Shown in pieces: positions 46,708 to 56,205 of a DNA stretch of 64,000 nucleotides. Numbering within the stretch: position 1 is the stretch's first letter; every line of letters starts with the position of its first letter. Where the stretch lies: positions 620,001 through 684,000 of the forward strand of contig CAVQYZ010000001.1 of the NCBI GenBank assembly GCA_963718405.1. Reading direction: 5' to 3'. The notes under the pieces were generated by a model. The model had not been told where the DNA came from. It saw only the letters and a list, made by a program, of their open reading frames with translations, and did no database searches. This DNA is from Bog-756 sp963718405. Lineage in GTDB: Bacteria > Actinomycetota > Acidimicrobiia > Acidimicrobiales > RAAP-2. The position numbers and the translations under genes are program-made.

Positions 46708-47931
46708 ATGGAGTTCGGAGTCTTTCTCAACGGCTATCTGCCCGGCCAGGCGGCCCACGATCCCGAGTGTGAGCACGAGATGTTCAAGCGGGAGATCGCG
46801 TATGTCATCGAGGCAGACAAGTACAACTGGAAGTACGCCTGGGTGGGCGAGCATCACGCCCTGACCGAGTACAGCCACATGTCGTCCCCCGAGGTGGTCA
46901 TGGGATATCTGGCCCACGCCACCGAGCGGATCCACGTCGGCACGGGGATCATGAACCTCTCGCCCCGGGTCAACCATCCGGTGCGGTGCGCCGAGCGGGT
47001 CACCATGCTCGATCATCTCTTCGAGGGTCGGTTCGAGTGGGGGACCGGACGGGGGGCCGGCAGCCACGAGATCGCCACCTTCAACAATCTGGACAAGAAC
47101 TCCACCAAGGCGGAGTGGAACGAAGTCATCCGCCAGATCCCCCGTATGTGGGAGGAGAAGGACTACATGTACGAGGGCGAGAGCTTCACCGTCCCGTACC
47201 CGCACAACATCCTGCCCAAGCCCTACCAGGGCCAGGGTCATCCCCCCATCTGGGTCGGATGCGGCAACCCCGGCACCTTCACCCAGGCCGGTGAGCTCGG
47301 GATCGGCGCCATCGCCTTCAACTTCGAGCCCATCTACAACCTCAAGGGCCGCATCGACGCCTACAAGGAGGGCATCGCCAACTGCACCGAGCCGCTGGGG
47401 CAGTTCAAGAACGACAACGTGATGATGACCAACGCCGTCATCTGCCTCAACGACCGCAAGAAGGCCCGCCAGGTGGCCCTGCGCCGTGGCCGGGGCTACC
47501 TCTACTCCCTGGTGTGCAACTACCACGACACCATCCCGCACCAGGAGGGTGTGCCCGTTTGGCCGGAAAGGCCCCACACCATCACGGACGAGGGGATGCT
47601 CGACTACCTGATCGAAGGGGGCTGGATGCTGTGCGGCGAGCCCGACGAGGTCGCCGAACAGGTGACCAAGTACCAGACGGTCGGTTGCGACCAGCTGGTC
47701 TTCGGACTCCCGTCCGACTCGTTGATGGAGGACGAGGTGCACGAGATGCTGGAGGTGTTCGGAACCAAGGTCATTCCTCAGTTCGACCCGGATCCCGTCC
47801 ACTCGACCACTCGGTACCGTCAATCGGCCAAGCGGAAGTACCAGGACTTCAACTTCCCGGTCCCCGACATCACCGTGCAGGAACTGCCCACCAACGCCAT
47901 GATCCAGTTGGACGGCACCCGGGTTCTGTAG
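46708..47931 (+). CDS. LLM-class flavin-dependent oxidoreductase
   Basis: ATG 46708 with GAGAGGAG upstream gives MEFGVFLNGYLPGQAAHDPE and 407 residues. WVGEHHALTEYSHMSSPEVVMG, ERIHVGTGIMNLSPRVNHPVRCAERV, LFEGRFEWGTGRGAGSHEI and PPIWVGCGNPGTFTQAGELGIG are luciferase-like barrel motifs of the larger FMN-type branch. It is probably a monooxygenase using reduced flavin. The operator-like site in its promoter and the divergent CoA ligase suggest a steroid-related substrate; that is inferred. Confidence 0.85.
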   Translation: MEFGVFLNGYLPGQAAHDPECEHEMFKREIAYVIEADKYNWKYAWVGEHHALTEYSHMSSPEVVMGYLAHATERIHVGTGIMNLSPRVNHPVRCAERVTMLDHLFEGRFEWGTGRGAGSHEIATFNNLDKNSTKAEWNEVIRQIPRMWEEKDYMYEGESFTVPYPHNILPKPYQGQGHPPIWVGCGNPGTFTQAGELGIGAIAFNFEPIYNLKGRIDAYKEGIANCTEPLGQFKNDNVMMTNAVICLNDRKKARQVALRRGRGYLYSLVCNYHDTIPHQEGVPVWPERPHTITDEGMLDYLIEGGWMLCGEPDEVAEQVTKYQTVGCDQLVFGLPSDSLMEDEVHEMLEVFGTKVIPQFDPDPVHSTTRYRQSAKRKYQDFNFPVPDITVQELPTNAMIQLDGTRVL

Positions 47932-47966
47932 CCGGCCGCCGGGCTGGGGTCAGAGGTCTGAACAGG

Positions 47967-48599
47967 TCACGACCACTCGGTACTCCAGGCAGCCACCAGT
48001 TCATCCACGGTGGTCAACGTCGAGATGAGCGGGAAGGTGTTGTCCAGCACGGCATCGGCGTACTCCTGGGGGAGCCCGGCCACGGCATCGCGCACCACCA
48101 CCACCTGGTAGCCAAGGTTGACCGCCTCGATGGCCAGGCCCAGCACCCCGAGGTTCACCGACACCCCGGTAGCCACCACCGTGCGGACCCCGAGGTTGCG
48201 CAGCCAGGTGTCGAGCGAGGTACCGGTAAACGGAGAGACGCCGTGAAGCCGGGTCGACACCAGATCCGAGGGTTCAGGACCGAGCTCGGCCATGATTTCG
48301 GTAGCCGGCGTCCCCGCCAGCAGGTGGGCCGGATTGCGCAGTACCGCCGCCACCAGTTGGCAGTTGACCGTGGTACCGGCTCGGTCGGCCCGGAACTCGG
48401 CGGTGCAGTGCACTACCGGCACGTCGTGTGAGCGGGCCGCACCCAAGAGTCGGGCGGTGTTGGGTACCACCCCGGCCTGTTGGGCCGCTTCGGCCAGCTG
48501 CGGAAACGAACTGAGGTCTCCGACCACGCCGCGCTGGATCTCCATGGTCAGCACGGCGCACGAGGCCGCTGGGGCCAACTCCTGGAGGGTGATGGGCAC
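47967..48599 (-). CDS. Isochorismatase-fold protein lacking the catalytic triad
   Basis: The 210-residue protein has the cysteine-hydrolase fold: SCAVLTMEIQRGVVGDLSSF, ARSHDVPVVHCTAEFRAD, LHGVSPFTGTSLDTWLRNLGVRTVVATGVSVNLGVLGLAIEAVNLGY and VVVRDAVAGLPQEYADAVL. The usual triad is Asp-Lys-Cys. Here the Asp position is Glu (MEIQ), the Lys position before SPF is not Lys, and the Cys of GvatevCV is Gly (GVSVNLGV). It is therefore probably not a normal hydrolase; it may be a binding or structural protein of a known Cys-less subgroup. It is convergent with the LLM gene. Confidence 0.78.
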   Translation of the reverse strand: MPITLQELAPAASCAVLTMEIQRGVVGDLSSFPQLAEAAQQAGVVPNTARLLGAARSHDVPVVHCTAEFRADRAGTTVNCQLVAAVLRNPAHLLAGTPATEIMAELGPEPSDLVSTRLHGVSPFTGTSLDTWLRNLGVRTVVATGVSVNLGVLGLAIEAVNLGYQVVVVRDAVAGLPQEYADAVLDNTFPLISTLTTVDELVAAWSTEWS

Positions 48600-48633
48600 G
48601 GTCCCGACTCCTACCGGCTAGACGTGAGCCGGT

Positions 48634-50276
48634 TCAGTTTCCTGAGGACGTGCGCTGGCCCCCGCTGTCGCTCTCTTCGGGCACCTCGGCGACGATACCC
48701 GCCGCCCACCGGTAGTCCGGCTTGCCGCTGGGGGAGCGCACGATCGTTTCCACCACGTGGAGCTGGCGGGGCACCTTGTACCCGGCGATGGCGTCGCGGC
48801 AGTGGTCCTGGATGTCCTCGAGGCTCGGGTGCTTGTCGGCTCGGGGCTGGATGATCGCCGCCACCCGCTGACCCCACCGGTCGTCTGGCGCCCCCACCAC
48901 GATGGCATCGAACACCTCGGGATGGGACCGCACGGCCGACTCGACCTCCTCGGGGAAGATCTTCTCACCGCCCGAGTTGATGGATACCGAGCCCCGACCG
49001 AGCAGGGTGATTGAGCCGTCCTCCTCTACGGTGGCGAAGTCGCCCGGCATCACGTAGCGGACCCCGTCCACGTGGATGAAGACCTCGTCGGTCTTGACCG
49101 GGTCGTTGTAGTAGCCCACCGGGATATCCCCGAACCGGGCGATCTTGCCGGTCACCCCGGAACCGGGCTCCACCACCTTCAGGTTCTCGTCGAAGACCAC
49201 CGTGTTGCCCAGTACCGACACCGTGGGTCCGCTCTTCATGGCGGTGTTGTCCTTGCCCATGGTGACCATGCCGTTGTTGCCGGACTCCGACGAACCGATG
49301 GCATCGATGATCATGATGTTGGGCAGGGCCTTGAAGAACTCGTCCTTCACCGGCGCCGAAAACAGCGCCGCCGATGAGGTGATGGCGTAGAGGGAGGAGA
49401 GGTCGTACTCGACACCGGGTTCGCCGAGGGCCTCGACCAGAGGCTTACCCATGGCATCGCCGGTGATCATGATGGAGTTGGCCTTTTCCGTCTCCACCAG
49501 CTTCCAGACTTCATGGGGGTCGAATTTCGGGACCAGGATGGTCCGGTTGCCCTGGAAGCTCTGGCCCATGACCGACCACTGGGTGGCGCCGTGCATGAGC
49601 GGGGCGATGGGGAGGAGGGTTACCTGCCCGCCTTGGCCTTTGGCCACCATCTCCTCGGGATGTTGCACCCGGGTGTTGGTGTGGGGGTCGACCCCGCCAC
49701 CCAAGGCATAGAACACGTCCTCGTGGCGCCACACCACCCCTTTCGGCATACCGGTGGTGCCGCCGGTGTAGAGGATGTAATGGTCGTCGTTTGAGCGGGG
49801 GGGAAGTCCCGCTCGGGACCGCCCGCGGCCATGGCGTCTTCGTAGGCCACGCTTCCGTCGGCTACCGGCTCGCCGGAGCCGTCGTTGATGGTGATGACCA
49901 ACCGGAGGTCGGGCAGCTCGGGCAGGAGGCCGGCCACCTGAGGACCGAAGCCGGCCTGGTGGACCAAGGCGACCAGATCGGCGTTGGAGAACAGGTACCG
50001 CAATTCGTCCTTCACGTAGCGGTAGTTGATGTTGATCCACACGGCCCGGAGCTTGAACACGGCCCAGGCCGTCTCCACCCATTCCACGCTGTTCAGCGAG
50101 TAGATGCCCACATGGTCGCCGGGGCCGATTCCGTGATCGGCCAGGTAGTGGGCCAGGCGGTTGGCCCGGTCTTCCATTTCGGCGAAGGTGCGCCGCTCAC
50201 CTGCGGCCACCAGGTACTCCCGGTCACCGAAAGCGTCCACGGCCGCCTCGAACAGGTCGGCGAGGTTGAAGGTCAT
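48634..50276 (-). CDS. fadD19: Steroid/acyl-CoA ligase (FadD19-like), frameshifted in a C-tract
   Basis: ATG 50276 starts MTFNLADLFEAAVDAFGDREYLV and runs to GGPERDFPP. There a run of seven G (plus strand 49797-49803) puts the rest one base out; an eighth base would join it to RSNDDHYILYTGGTTGMPKGVVWRHEDVFY. Further marks are PLMHGATQWSVMGQSFQG, SIMITGDAMGKPLVEAL, AIGSSESG, VRYVMPGDFATVEEDGSITLLGRGSVSINSGGEK and SGKPDYRWA. These closely follow FadD19, the ligase for C24-branched or C24 side-chain acids in sterol catabolism. The corrected length is about 548 residues, matching the family. An operator-like site lies 12 bp upstream. Confidence 0.84.
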
Positions 50277-50287
50277 CGGGCAGTTAG

Positions 50288-50302
50288 TAGAACACGTTTC
50301 TA
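50288..50302. promoter_or_regulatory. KstR-like operator upstream of the FadD19-like gene
   Basis: TAGAACACGTTTCTA has perfect TAGAA/TTCTA arms around a 5-bp centre and the AACACGTT core of the other two sites, but matches TnnAACnnGTTnnA with one mismatch. It is 12-26 bp before the start codon. Confidence 0.45.
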
Positions 50303-50640
50303 TTCGGGCGGCAAACACCTTCGAGCCAACCTGGGCATAACCCTGGATTCTCTGCTCGCAGGCCCTCCGATCCCACAGTACTGAGTGGGTCACTTCGGAA
50401 GAGATCGGAGTGAGAAATTCCTGGTGTAAAGGGTGTCCCCGGTGGGAAGGACATCCCGGCCGGGCACAGGCGTATTCCAAAGGGCGTCGGCCCGTTGTAG
50501 CGCGGCTGCAGTTCTGGCGGTCCAAGGGAAGGACCAGGCTGGTGGCTTCAGGAGCAGGTGGCCTGAGTGCTCGCCATCAGGTCAACTCCGGGCACGCGGA
50601 TCGACCTCCGAGGCTCGGCCAGGCCCGTCGTCCCGGACAG
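50303..50640. other. Non-coding stretch between fadD19-like and secreted-protein genes
   Basis: No gene is supported. It should contain the fadD19 promoter and the end of the upstream minus-strand transcript. An imperfect hairpin (TGTCC/GGACA around 50434-50453) might stop transcription. Confidence 0.35.
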
Positions 50641-51819
50641 TCAGGAAATACTGGTCACGAGGATGGTGGCGTCATCGTTGGTCAGGGGCATGACCAAATT
50701 CCCCCCGAGCTCGTTGTGGGCGGTCAGGGCTTGTCCCGCCCTGCTGCTCCAGGAGGCGTTGTCGTAGGCCGTGAGGATGTTGTCGACCTTTTTCCCACTC
50801 TGAGTGCAGGGAAGGGAGACCGATGACTCATGCCCTCCGCTGACAGTCACCGATCCGGTGATCAGACCACCCGCCGCCTCCGCGGTCACAAAGAGGGTCT
50901 TCGTCGCTGCAGTCCACGTGGCCGGCTTGGCCTCGACAAGGCTCTCGTCGATACGGTATGCACCCTTGGGTTTCGACAACGTGGTCTCGTTGGCAATGGT
51001 CACCAGGTCGTACGCTTTGCCGGAGAACGTACCGGAGATTCCCTCGGCCAACAGGCTCGGATTGGCGAGAGGGCTCGGGTCCTCATCGAACCCCGTGCTC
51101 GAGGGCAGGCAACTATCCGGTGCCGCACAGTTGTTGTACACGGTGACGGTCGGATCAGACGATTTGGCCGTAAAGCTCGTAGCGTCGACGGTCCCTCCTC
51201 CCGTCAGCCCGGTGGACAGCTTCAAGGAGCCGGTGAGCGTGCCGGTGTACTCGGTCTCAGATCCCGACGTACACGCTCCGGCCACCACCTTCGTTGCTTT
51301 GGAATGGAACGTGACATCGACCGTGGCATACGGGCTGGTTTGGGTCCCGGAGTCAATGGTGCCGGTGCCGGTCGCTGCAGAGAATTTGAGACCACCGGCG
51401 GAGGTGACGGGGAGGGTCCAGCCGTGGAGCTCGTCAGCGACTGGTGAGGTCGACGCCACTCGAGCGAGCTCCACGGTCACCTGGGAGGATGAGCCTGAAA
51501 CGGTCAGAATCCAGCTGTCACCATTGGTGGTCTTGACGTCGGCGGCGTCCCCCTCGAAGCTGGTGGAACAGAGGTCAGCCTCCGGGCACGTCGCTGCGGG
51601 TGCCGCGGGAGGTGTCACGGTTGGAAGCGCGCTTGGCACGGACGGTGCGCTTGCAGGCAAGCTCGGAGTTGCCGGTGACAGAGCACCCGGGGTCGCCGCT
51701 CCTGCGGCGCCTGATGATGCCACCTGGATGGCTGCCGGCATGCCGACGACGAACAGGACGGCACCCAGCGAACCGGCGACCCCTCTTTTGCTCCATCTCG
51801 CACTCTTGTTTGTGTTCAT
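50641..51819 (-). CDS. Secreted Thr/Ser-rich protein of unknown function
   Basis: ATG 51819 has GAGGAGG just upstream and gives 392 residues. KRGVAGSLGAVLFVVGMPAAIQVASSGAAGAA is a signal peptide. A Pro/Ser/Ala-rich linker (about 45-75) leads to CPEADLCSTSFEGDAADVKT and two beta-rich halves, with VTFHSKATKVVAGACTSGSETEYTGTLTGSL and KAYDLVTIANETTLSKPKGAYRIDESLVE. Six or so Cys suggest disulphides. I recognise no family. It is likely exported and free or wall-associated, as no anchor is visible. Confidence 0.65.
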   Translation of the reverse strand: MNTNKSARWSKRGVAGSLGAVLFVVGMPAAIQVASSGAAGAATPGALSPATPSLPASAPSVPSALPTVTPPAAPAATCPEADLCSTSFEGDAADVKTTNGDSWILTVSGSSSQVTVELARVASTSPVADELHGWTLPVTSAGGLKFSAATGTGTIDSGTQTSPYATVDVTFHSKATKVVAGACTSGSETEYTGTLTGSLKLSTGLTGGGTVDATSFTAKSSDPTVTVYNNCAAPDSCLPSSTGFDEDPSPLANPSLLAEGISGTFSGKAYDLVTIANETTLSKPKGAYRIDESLVEAKPATWTAATKTLFVTAEAAGGLITGSVTVSGGHESSVSLPCTQSGKKVDNILTAYDNASWSSRAGQALTAHNELGGNLVMPLTNDDATILVTSIS

Positions 51820-52143
51820 GTTCCGCCTCCTCGTTGCGATACCCCTGGCTACGGCATCAAGAAAGCCAGCCTTCTCGCGCCACTAGGTAAATCTTCCCAC
51901 CTGCCTCACAGCTTGTCGAACGCATGCCGGTGAGGCTTGACTCTCGAATCGGTTGCGTTCTGGTCCTTCGACTCCGTCCAGGCTGTATCCCGCCTCGAAC
52001 TCAGGCGGCCCGACTGCTCTGTGCGGAAACTGGTGAGGGAGTGCGAACCGTATCGGCCTGATTACACCTGACCACCGGGTGAATGAGGCAGCTACAAAGC
52101 AATCGGGACAAGACATCTCCAGGCGTGCATGGTCTAATGGGCC
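51820..52143. other. Intergenic region, no gene seen
   Basis: These 324 bp separate two divergent genes. The ribosome binding site of the left gene is at its start, and a CATGG...CCATG inverted repeat with TCTAAT between the arms (52127-52145) sits at the right end. No other structure stands out. Confidence 0.4.
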
Positions 52144-52377
52144 ATGTTTTACATCTTGATCTTCAGTCTCCTCGCCGTTGTCCTTGTCGTCGGGGGTGTG
52201 ACAACCATGAGTCGTCGCCGCCACACTCTGGCAACGGACGAAGGCCAGGCCAACCACGTCCACGAGAGACACTCGACCGATAGTCAGGTAGGGCACACCA
52301 CCCACAGCGATGTCAGCCGTCGCAATCGGAAAGCAAAGCGAGTGCAATCGAGGAATGCCCGGCGCAAGCGCCATTGA
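52144..52377 (+). CDS. Small membrane-anchored basic protein
   Basis: The 77-residue protein begins with a single helix MFYILIFSLLAVVLVVGGVTTM followed by a His/Ser/Asp-rich middle and a very basic C-terminus (RRNRKAKRVQSRNARRKRH). It looks like a one-pass protein with a cytoplasmic basic tail that could touch nucleic acid or anionic lipid. No homologue is recognised, and the ribosome binding site is weak. Confidence 0.45.
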   Translation: MFYILIFSLLAVVLVVGGVTTMSRRRHTLATDEGQANHVHERHSTDSQVGHTTHSDVSRRNRKAKRVQSRNARRKRH

Positions 52378-52784
52378 TGGCGTAGGCATGGACGAGTCGT
52401 GGGGGACGGTCAGGACGGGATGGGGGCCAGCTAGCCGGCATCGGCCCCGGGGGCGATTACCCATTGGTCGCTGCGACCGCTACAGTGCCCGGTCAGAACC
52501 AGGGGCTATCCGTCGGCGTGCCCCCACGAGGAACGAATCACGTTCCGGCGTGGCGACTGGCACCGGCCGACCGGGCAGGAGAACACGACGTAACCATCAC
52601 TTCGTACCGGACGTTTACACCCGCTAGCACACCCGGCTTTTTGTAGCCAGGCCGAACCGCCCTTCCCGGCGCTCGGCTGGGGCGTTGAATGCACAGATGT
52701 GGGGTCCACCCAACCAACAGAGAGTCCGGCCCGCTTTGCGATGACGCGAGCGAGTCATGACCGACCAAGGAAAGGTCACCCCGA
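52378..52784. other. Leader region of the Rpf-domain gene
   Basis: 407 bp without a gene. There is an inverted repeat GGAACG-aatca-CGTTCC at 52530-52546. I looked for the cyclic-di-AMP riboswitch often found before rpf genes and did not find its conserved blocks. Confidence 0.4.
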
Positions 52785-54026
52785 GTGCCTGCATTGCATC
52801 TCACCCCGTTACGTCCGCGCGTGGCGCGGAAGCCCGCCTCCAACAGGACGGTCGCTGAACATCGAAAGAGAGGGTCGGGCGGTCGGTTGGCCGTCCTACT
52901 CCTCGCTGTAACCGTCCCGGCCCTGGTCGTCTTGGCGGGTCATACCGGGGCGGCGTCAGCGGCCCTCCCCACCGGAACCGGCATCGTCCTCAACGCTCCC
53001 ATCGTGGACATCGCCTCCACGCCCAGCGGACACGGCTACTGGGAGGTCGCCGCCGACGGGGGTGTCTTCACGTTCGGCCAGGCCGGATACTACGGATCCA
53101 CCGGATCGCTGACCCTCAACAAGCCCATCGTGGGCATGGCCCCGACGCCGGATGGACGGGGTTACTGGCTGGCGGCCTCGGACGGGGGCATCTTCGCCTT
53201 CGGGGACGCGGGCTTCTACGGCTCCACCGGATCGCTCACCCTCAACGAGCCGGTGGTGGGCATGGCCTCGAATCCGGACGGTGGCGGTTACTGGCTGGTG
53301 GCCTCGGACGGGGGCATCTTCTCGTTCGGGGATGCCCGCTTCTACGGGTCGGCCAGCGGCATGTCGCCCGACAGCCCCATCGTCGGCATGGCCTCGACGC
53401 CCGACGGGAACGGCTACTGGGAAGCGGCCGCCGACGGATCCGTCTACGCCTTCGGCGACGCTCAGTTCGCCGGAGATGCGCCTCCCGGCCAGCCGTTGGT
53501 GGCCATCAGTTCGGGAGGCGCCGGCTACCGCCTGGCCGGCCAGAACGGTGGCGTCTTCACCTACGGCGGCGCGAGGTTCTTCGGTTCGCTCACCGGTCCT
53601 CTCAACAGGCCGATCATCGCCATGTCCTCAGGTCCTCACGGCTATCTCACGGCCGCCTCGGATGGAGGCGCCTTCACCTTCGGCAGGTCCGCCTACTTCG
53701 GCTCCCTCGCCGGCAGCACGGTTCGCAGCGCCCCGGTTGGCCCCGGTGTTACCGTCGACGGCGTCACCACCTTTCAGCGTGCCGCGTGGGACCGGGTCAA
53801 CATGTGCGAAGAGGGCGGGGACTGGAATGTGGACGGGCTCGTCTACAGCGGAGGACTCGGATTCAGCCATACCAACTGGGACGAGTTCAACACCTTCGGG
53901 TATCCCGCCGACGCCGCCGACGCCACCCCTGATCAACAGATCCGGGTCGCCGTGGCCTTTGCCACCCGCTACTGGGGCAATCCGAACGCCGCCCCGGATC
54001 AGAACGGCTGTTCGGGCGGCTACTGA
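52785..54026 (+). CDS. Secreted propeller-repeat protein with C-terminal Rpf-like domain
   Basis: GTG 52785 (AAGGAAAGG upstream) gives 413 residues. LAVLLLAVTVPALVVLAGHTGAASA is the signal peptide. Residues about 60-310 hold at least six repeats of the form PIVGMASTPDGxGYWLVASDGGIFSFGDAxFYGS. The C-terminal 85 residues (FQRAAWDRVNMCEEGGDWNV, then GGLGFSHTNWDEFNTFGYP and DQQIRVAVAFATRYWGNP) match the resuscitation-promoting factor transglycosylase domain, with the catalytic Glu in MCEEGGDW (about residue 342). It probably cleaves peptidoglycan outside the cell, with the repeats as a binding module. Confidence 0.8.
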   Translation: MPALHLTPLRPRVARKPASNRTVAEHRKRGSGGRLAVLLLAVTVPALVVLAGHTGAASAALPTGTGIVLNAPIVDIASTPSGHGYWEVAADGGVFTFGQAGYYGSTGSLTLNKPIVGMAPTPDGRGYWLAASDGGIFAFGDAGFYGSTGSLTLNEPVVGMASNPDGGGYWLVASDGGIFSFGDARFYGSASGMSPDSPIVGMASTPDGNGYWEAAADGSVYAFGDAQFAGDAPPGQPLVAISSGGAGYRLAGQNGGVFTYGGARFFGSLTGPLNRPIIAMSSGPHGYLTAASDGGAFTFGRSAYFGSLAGSTVRSAPVGPGVTVDGVTTFQRAAWDRVNMCEEGGDWNVDGLVYSGGLGFSHTNWDEFNTFGYPADAADATPDQQIRVAVAFATRYWGNPNAAPDQNGCSGGY

Positions 54027-54084
54027 GCGGAGCCGCTCGGCACCGGCCTTCCCTCGACGGCGTCCGGCGGGTTTTGTCCGTTGG

Positions 54085-54215
54085 GGCATGGCCGCCATCT
54101 GCCGGTACATGAGGTTGACCGCCTGCAGCGGTCGGATCGTCACCCTGAACTCGATGATCCGGCCTTGGTCATCGCAGCGGATGGTGTTGTCGTCGTGGAC
54201 GTTAGGTGTCCGCGA
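54085..54215 (-). pseudogene. C-terminal fragment of a SnoaL-like protein
   Basis: The minus strand reads VHDDNTIRCDDQGRIIEFRV, then IRPLQAVNLMYRQMAAM, which resembles the last strands of NTF2/SnoaL-fold proteins (GRI.EF.V..RPL.A.N). No start or N-terminal part is found to the right, so this seems a remnant. Confidence 0.4.
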
Positions 54216-54590
54216 CTCCCCGGCGCCTAGCTGCGGGGGCTCGAATCTAGTTCCATCAACCAGCCCTATACGACCAACGAGCCCTCCCCAGTAGACGCAG
54301 GTGGTTCGCCTCCAATCGCCAGGCGAGCCAACGCTAGTTGCCGCAGCCTGTCCGGTTGAGCGCCCGCAGTATTGGAGGGCCAGGTCAAGGGTTCGTCACC
54401 GGAGGCGCCCGACTGGAACACTCGCCTACAGACCGCGGTGTCCTGTGTTTCTGTGGACACCGTGGATACGCCCTAGCCCGCGTGAAGCTCGGCACGGCTA
54501 GATTCGAGTTATGGAGGCGGCGAACCGACCGCAAGATACTGAGTCGCCCTGTTCCAGGGGTCAGGCCATCGAGAGAGGGGAGCCACACGA
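54216..54590. other. Intergenic region with a hairpin before the FN3 gene
   Basis: No gene is supported. CGGTGTCC (54436-54443) pairs perfectly with GGACACCG (54455-54462) across an 11-nt loop. The right end has GAGAGGGGAG, a good ribosome binding site for ATG 54591. Confidence 0.45.
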
Positions 54591-55969
54591 TGATCACGAA
54601 ACGGTGATCACGAGAGCGGCGGCCGGAGCGGTACTTATTGCAACTGGCGTCATCGTTCCCGTGGTCGGCAGCCACTTCGGGCGCCGCGGCGACTACCGAC
54701 GCGCTACCAGCTTGCACGGTCAGGTTGCATTCGGGCTCGACGAACAACGCGCCGCTCCGGCTCGCCAACGACGAAGTGCTGTGCGCATCGGGGACCTTCA
54801 CCAACAAGAGCACGATCACCGTTGCCGCTGGAGGCTCAGCCGTGATCGAGGCCCCGGACCTTGTCAACGACGGATCAGTGAAGGTGGGCGCAGGCACGAC
54901 GCTGCAGCTCACAAACTCGCCCGCCAACCTGAGCGGATCGACGTTGACCGGTGGTACATGGATCGCTGGAGGTACTCTCAGCTTCCCTGGCAAGATTGCC
55001 ACTCTCGCGGCGAGGCTCACGCTTTCCGGTTCGGGCGAGATCGAAAACTCGGTTGACGACTCCAACGCCGTAGATTCGATGTCGACCATCAAAAGCACGG
55101 GCGCCTTGGCGCTGAATGACAGTGCGTACCTTGGGACCGGGCACGTCACGTCGGCGGGCACTGTCGTGCTCGGCACGGCTGGAGACCCTAGCGACGCTGT
55201 CAACTGGCAGGATTCAGGGACCTTCACCATGACCGGAGGTTCGTTCACCTTCCTCGATCCGAACTCCTGCATCAACGTCGGCAGCCGCGCCTTCAGGATT
55301 ACCGGCGGCACCATGTCCGGGTTCGGCATGCTTACCGGCGCCGTGGCGGTCTCCGGCAGTGCGGTCTTCGCTCCGACGCTGCACGGCACGCAAGCGTCCT
55401 TCTGGCTCGACGGAAGTTACTCACAGACGGGTGGGACCTTTGAGGACACTGTCAGCGGCCCATCAGGCACTCCTAGCGCGGGTTCACTGTGGGCATCGGG
55501 AGCGGTGACGGTAGGGGGGGACTTGGAGGTGCTCTCCTCCGGGAGTCGACCCGAATCGGGAGCCTCGTTCCAAGTCATCGACGGTTCCTCAGTCTCTGGT
55601 TCCTTCGCTTCCGTCGAGAACGTCGGTGTCGCCGGTTTCTCGCAAAGCATCGCCAGTCCGAACGCTTCGATCGTGACGTTGGCAAATTCACCACCATCGG
55701 CCCCGAGAGCCACGTCCGCGGTTGCCAAGGGATCTGGCGCGGCCACGGTGTCGTGGAGGGCACCAAGTTCCAACGGCGGCACGCCGGTCACGAGCTACGT
55801 GATCGCGGCCAGTCCAGCTTGCGCCTGCACTGGCCTGTCGGCTGGTGCAGGCGCCACCAGCACCGTCGTCTCGGGACTGCGAACTGGAATGAGATACACC
55901 TTCGTCGTCAAGGCGCGCAATTCGATCGGTACCGGAGTACCGTCTGTCGCAACGAACTCAGTCAGCTAG
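54591..55969 (+). CDS. Secreted protein with C-terminal fibronectin type III domain, frameshifted
   Basis: The ribosome binding site points to ATG 54591, but that frame stops after five codons. The +1 frame supplies the signal peptide VITRAAAGAVLIATGVIVPVVG, and a further +1 shift near 54680 leads to the long frame (TTDALPACTVRLHSGSTNN onward). If GTG 54604 is the start, only one shift is needed. The body has filamentous-type beta text (TLQLTNSPANLSGSTLTGGTW, then TGGTMSGFGMLTGAVAVSG), and PSAPRATSAVAKGSGAATVSW to FVVKARNSIGTGVPS is an FN3 domain. It is likely a surface or matrix protein. Confidence 0.65.
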
Positions 55970-55986
55970 TTCCCCGTCGCGGGGTT

Positions 55987-56205
55987 TCACCTGGTGGAGC
56001 GCGGCCCGTCCGCGTGGGACTTCCTGATGATTTCGTCCGCTGCTTTGGTCCAGATCAAGGGCTTCGGGTCGTCGTTCCGGCGCTTGGGCCAAAAACACAG
56101 TGCCACCGTTAGCCCGCTGACGCTGCCGAGGCGCCGCGATGCGGCCGGCGATCGGCGAGGAGGGCGAACCAGCGCTCGACGAGGTCGAGCTAGCTCGAGC
56201 TTTTC
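55987..56205 (-). pseudogene. IS630-family transposase remnant (C-terminal end)
   Basis: Reading the minus strand and allowing frame changes gives LDLVERWFALLADRR, then NDDPKPLIWTKAADEIIRKS, then the stop at 55987. These are the DDE-region W..LVERWFA and C-terminal NxDPKPFVWTKTADEI signatures of IS630-type transposases. Before LDLVERWF there is a TAG where the family has Trp (SSWL). The N-terminal three quarters and the inverted repeats are gone. Confidence 0.6.

Noticed and set aside
52378..52784. Cyclic-di-AMP riboswitch before the Rpf gene
   Set aside because: Its conserved blocks could not be found; only a short inverted repeat is present.
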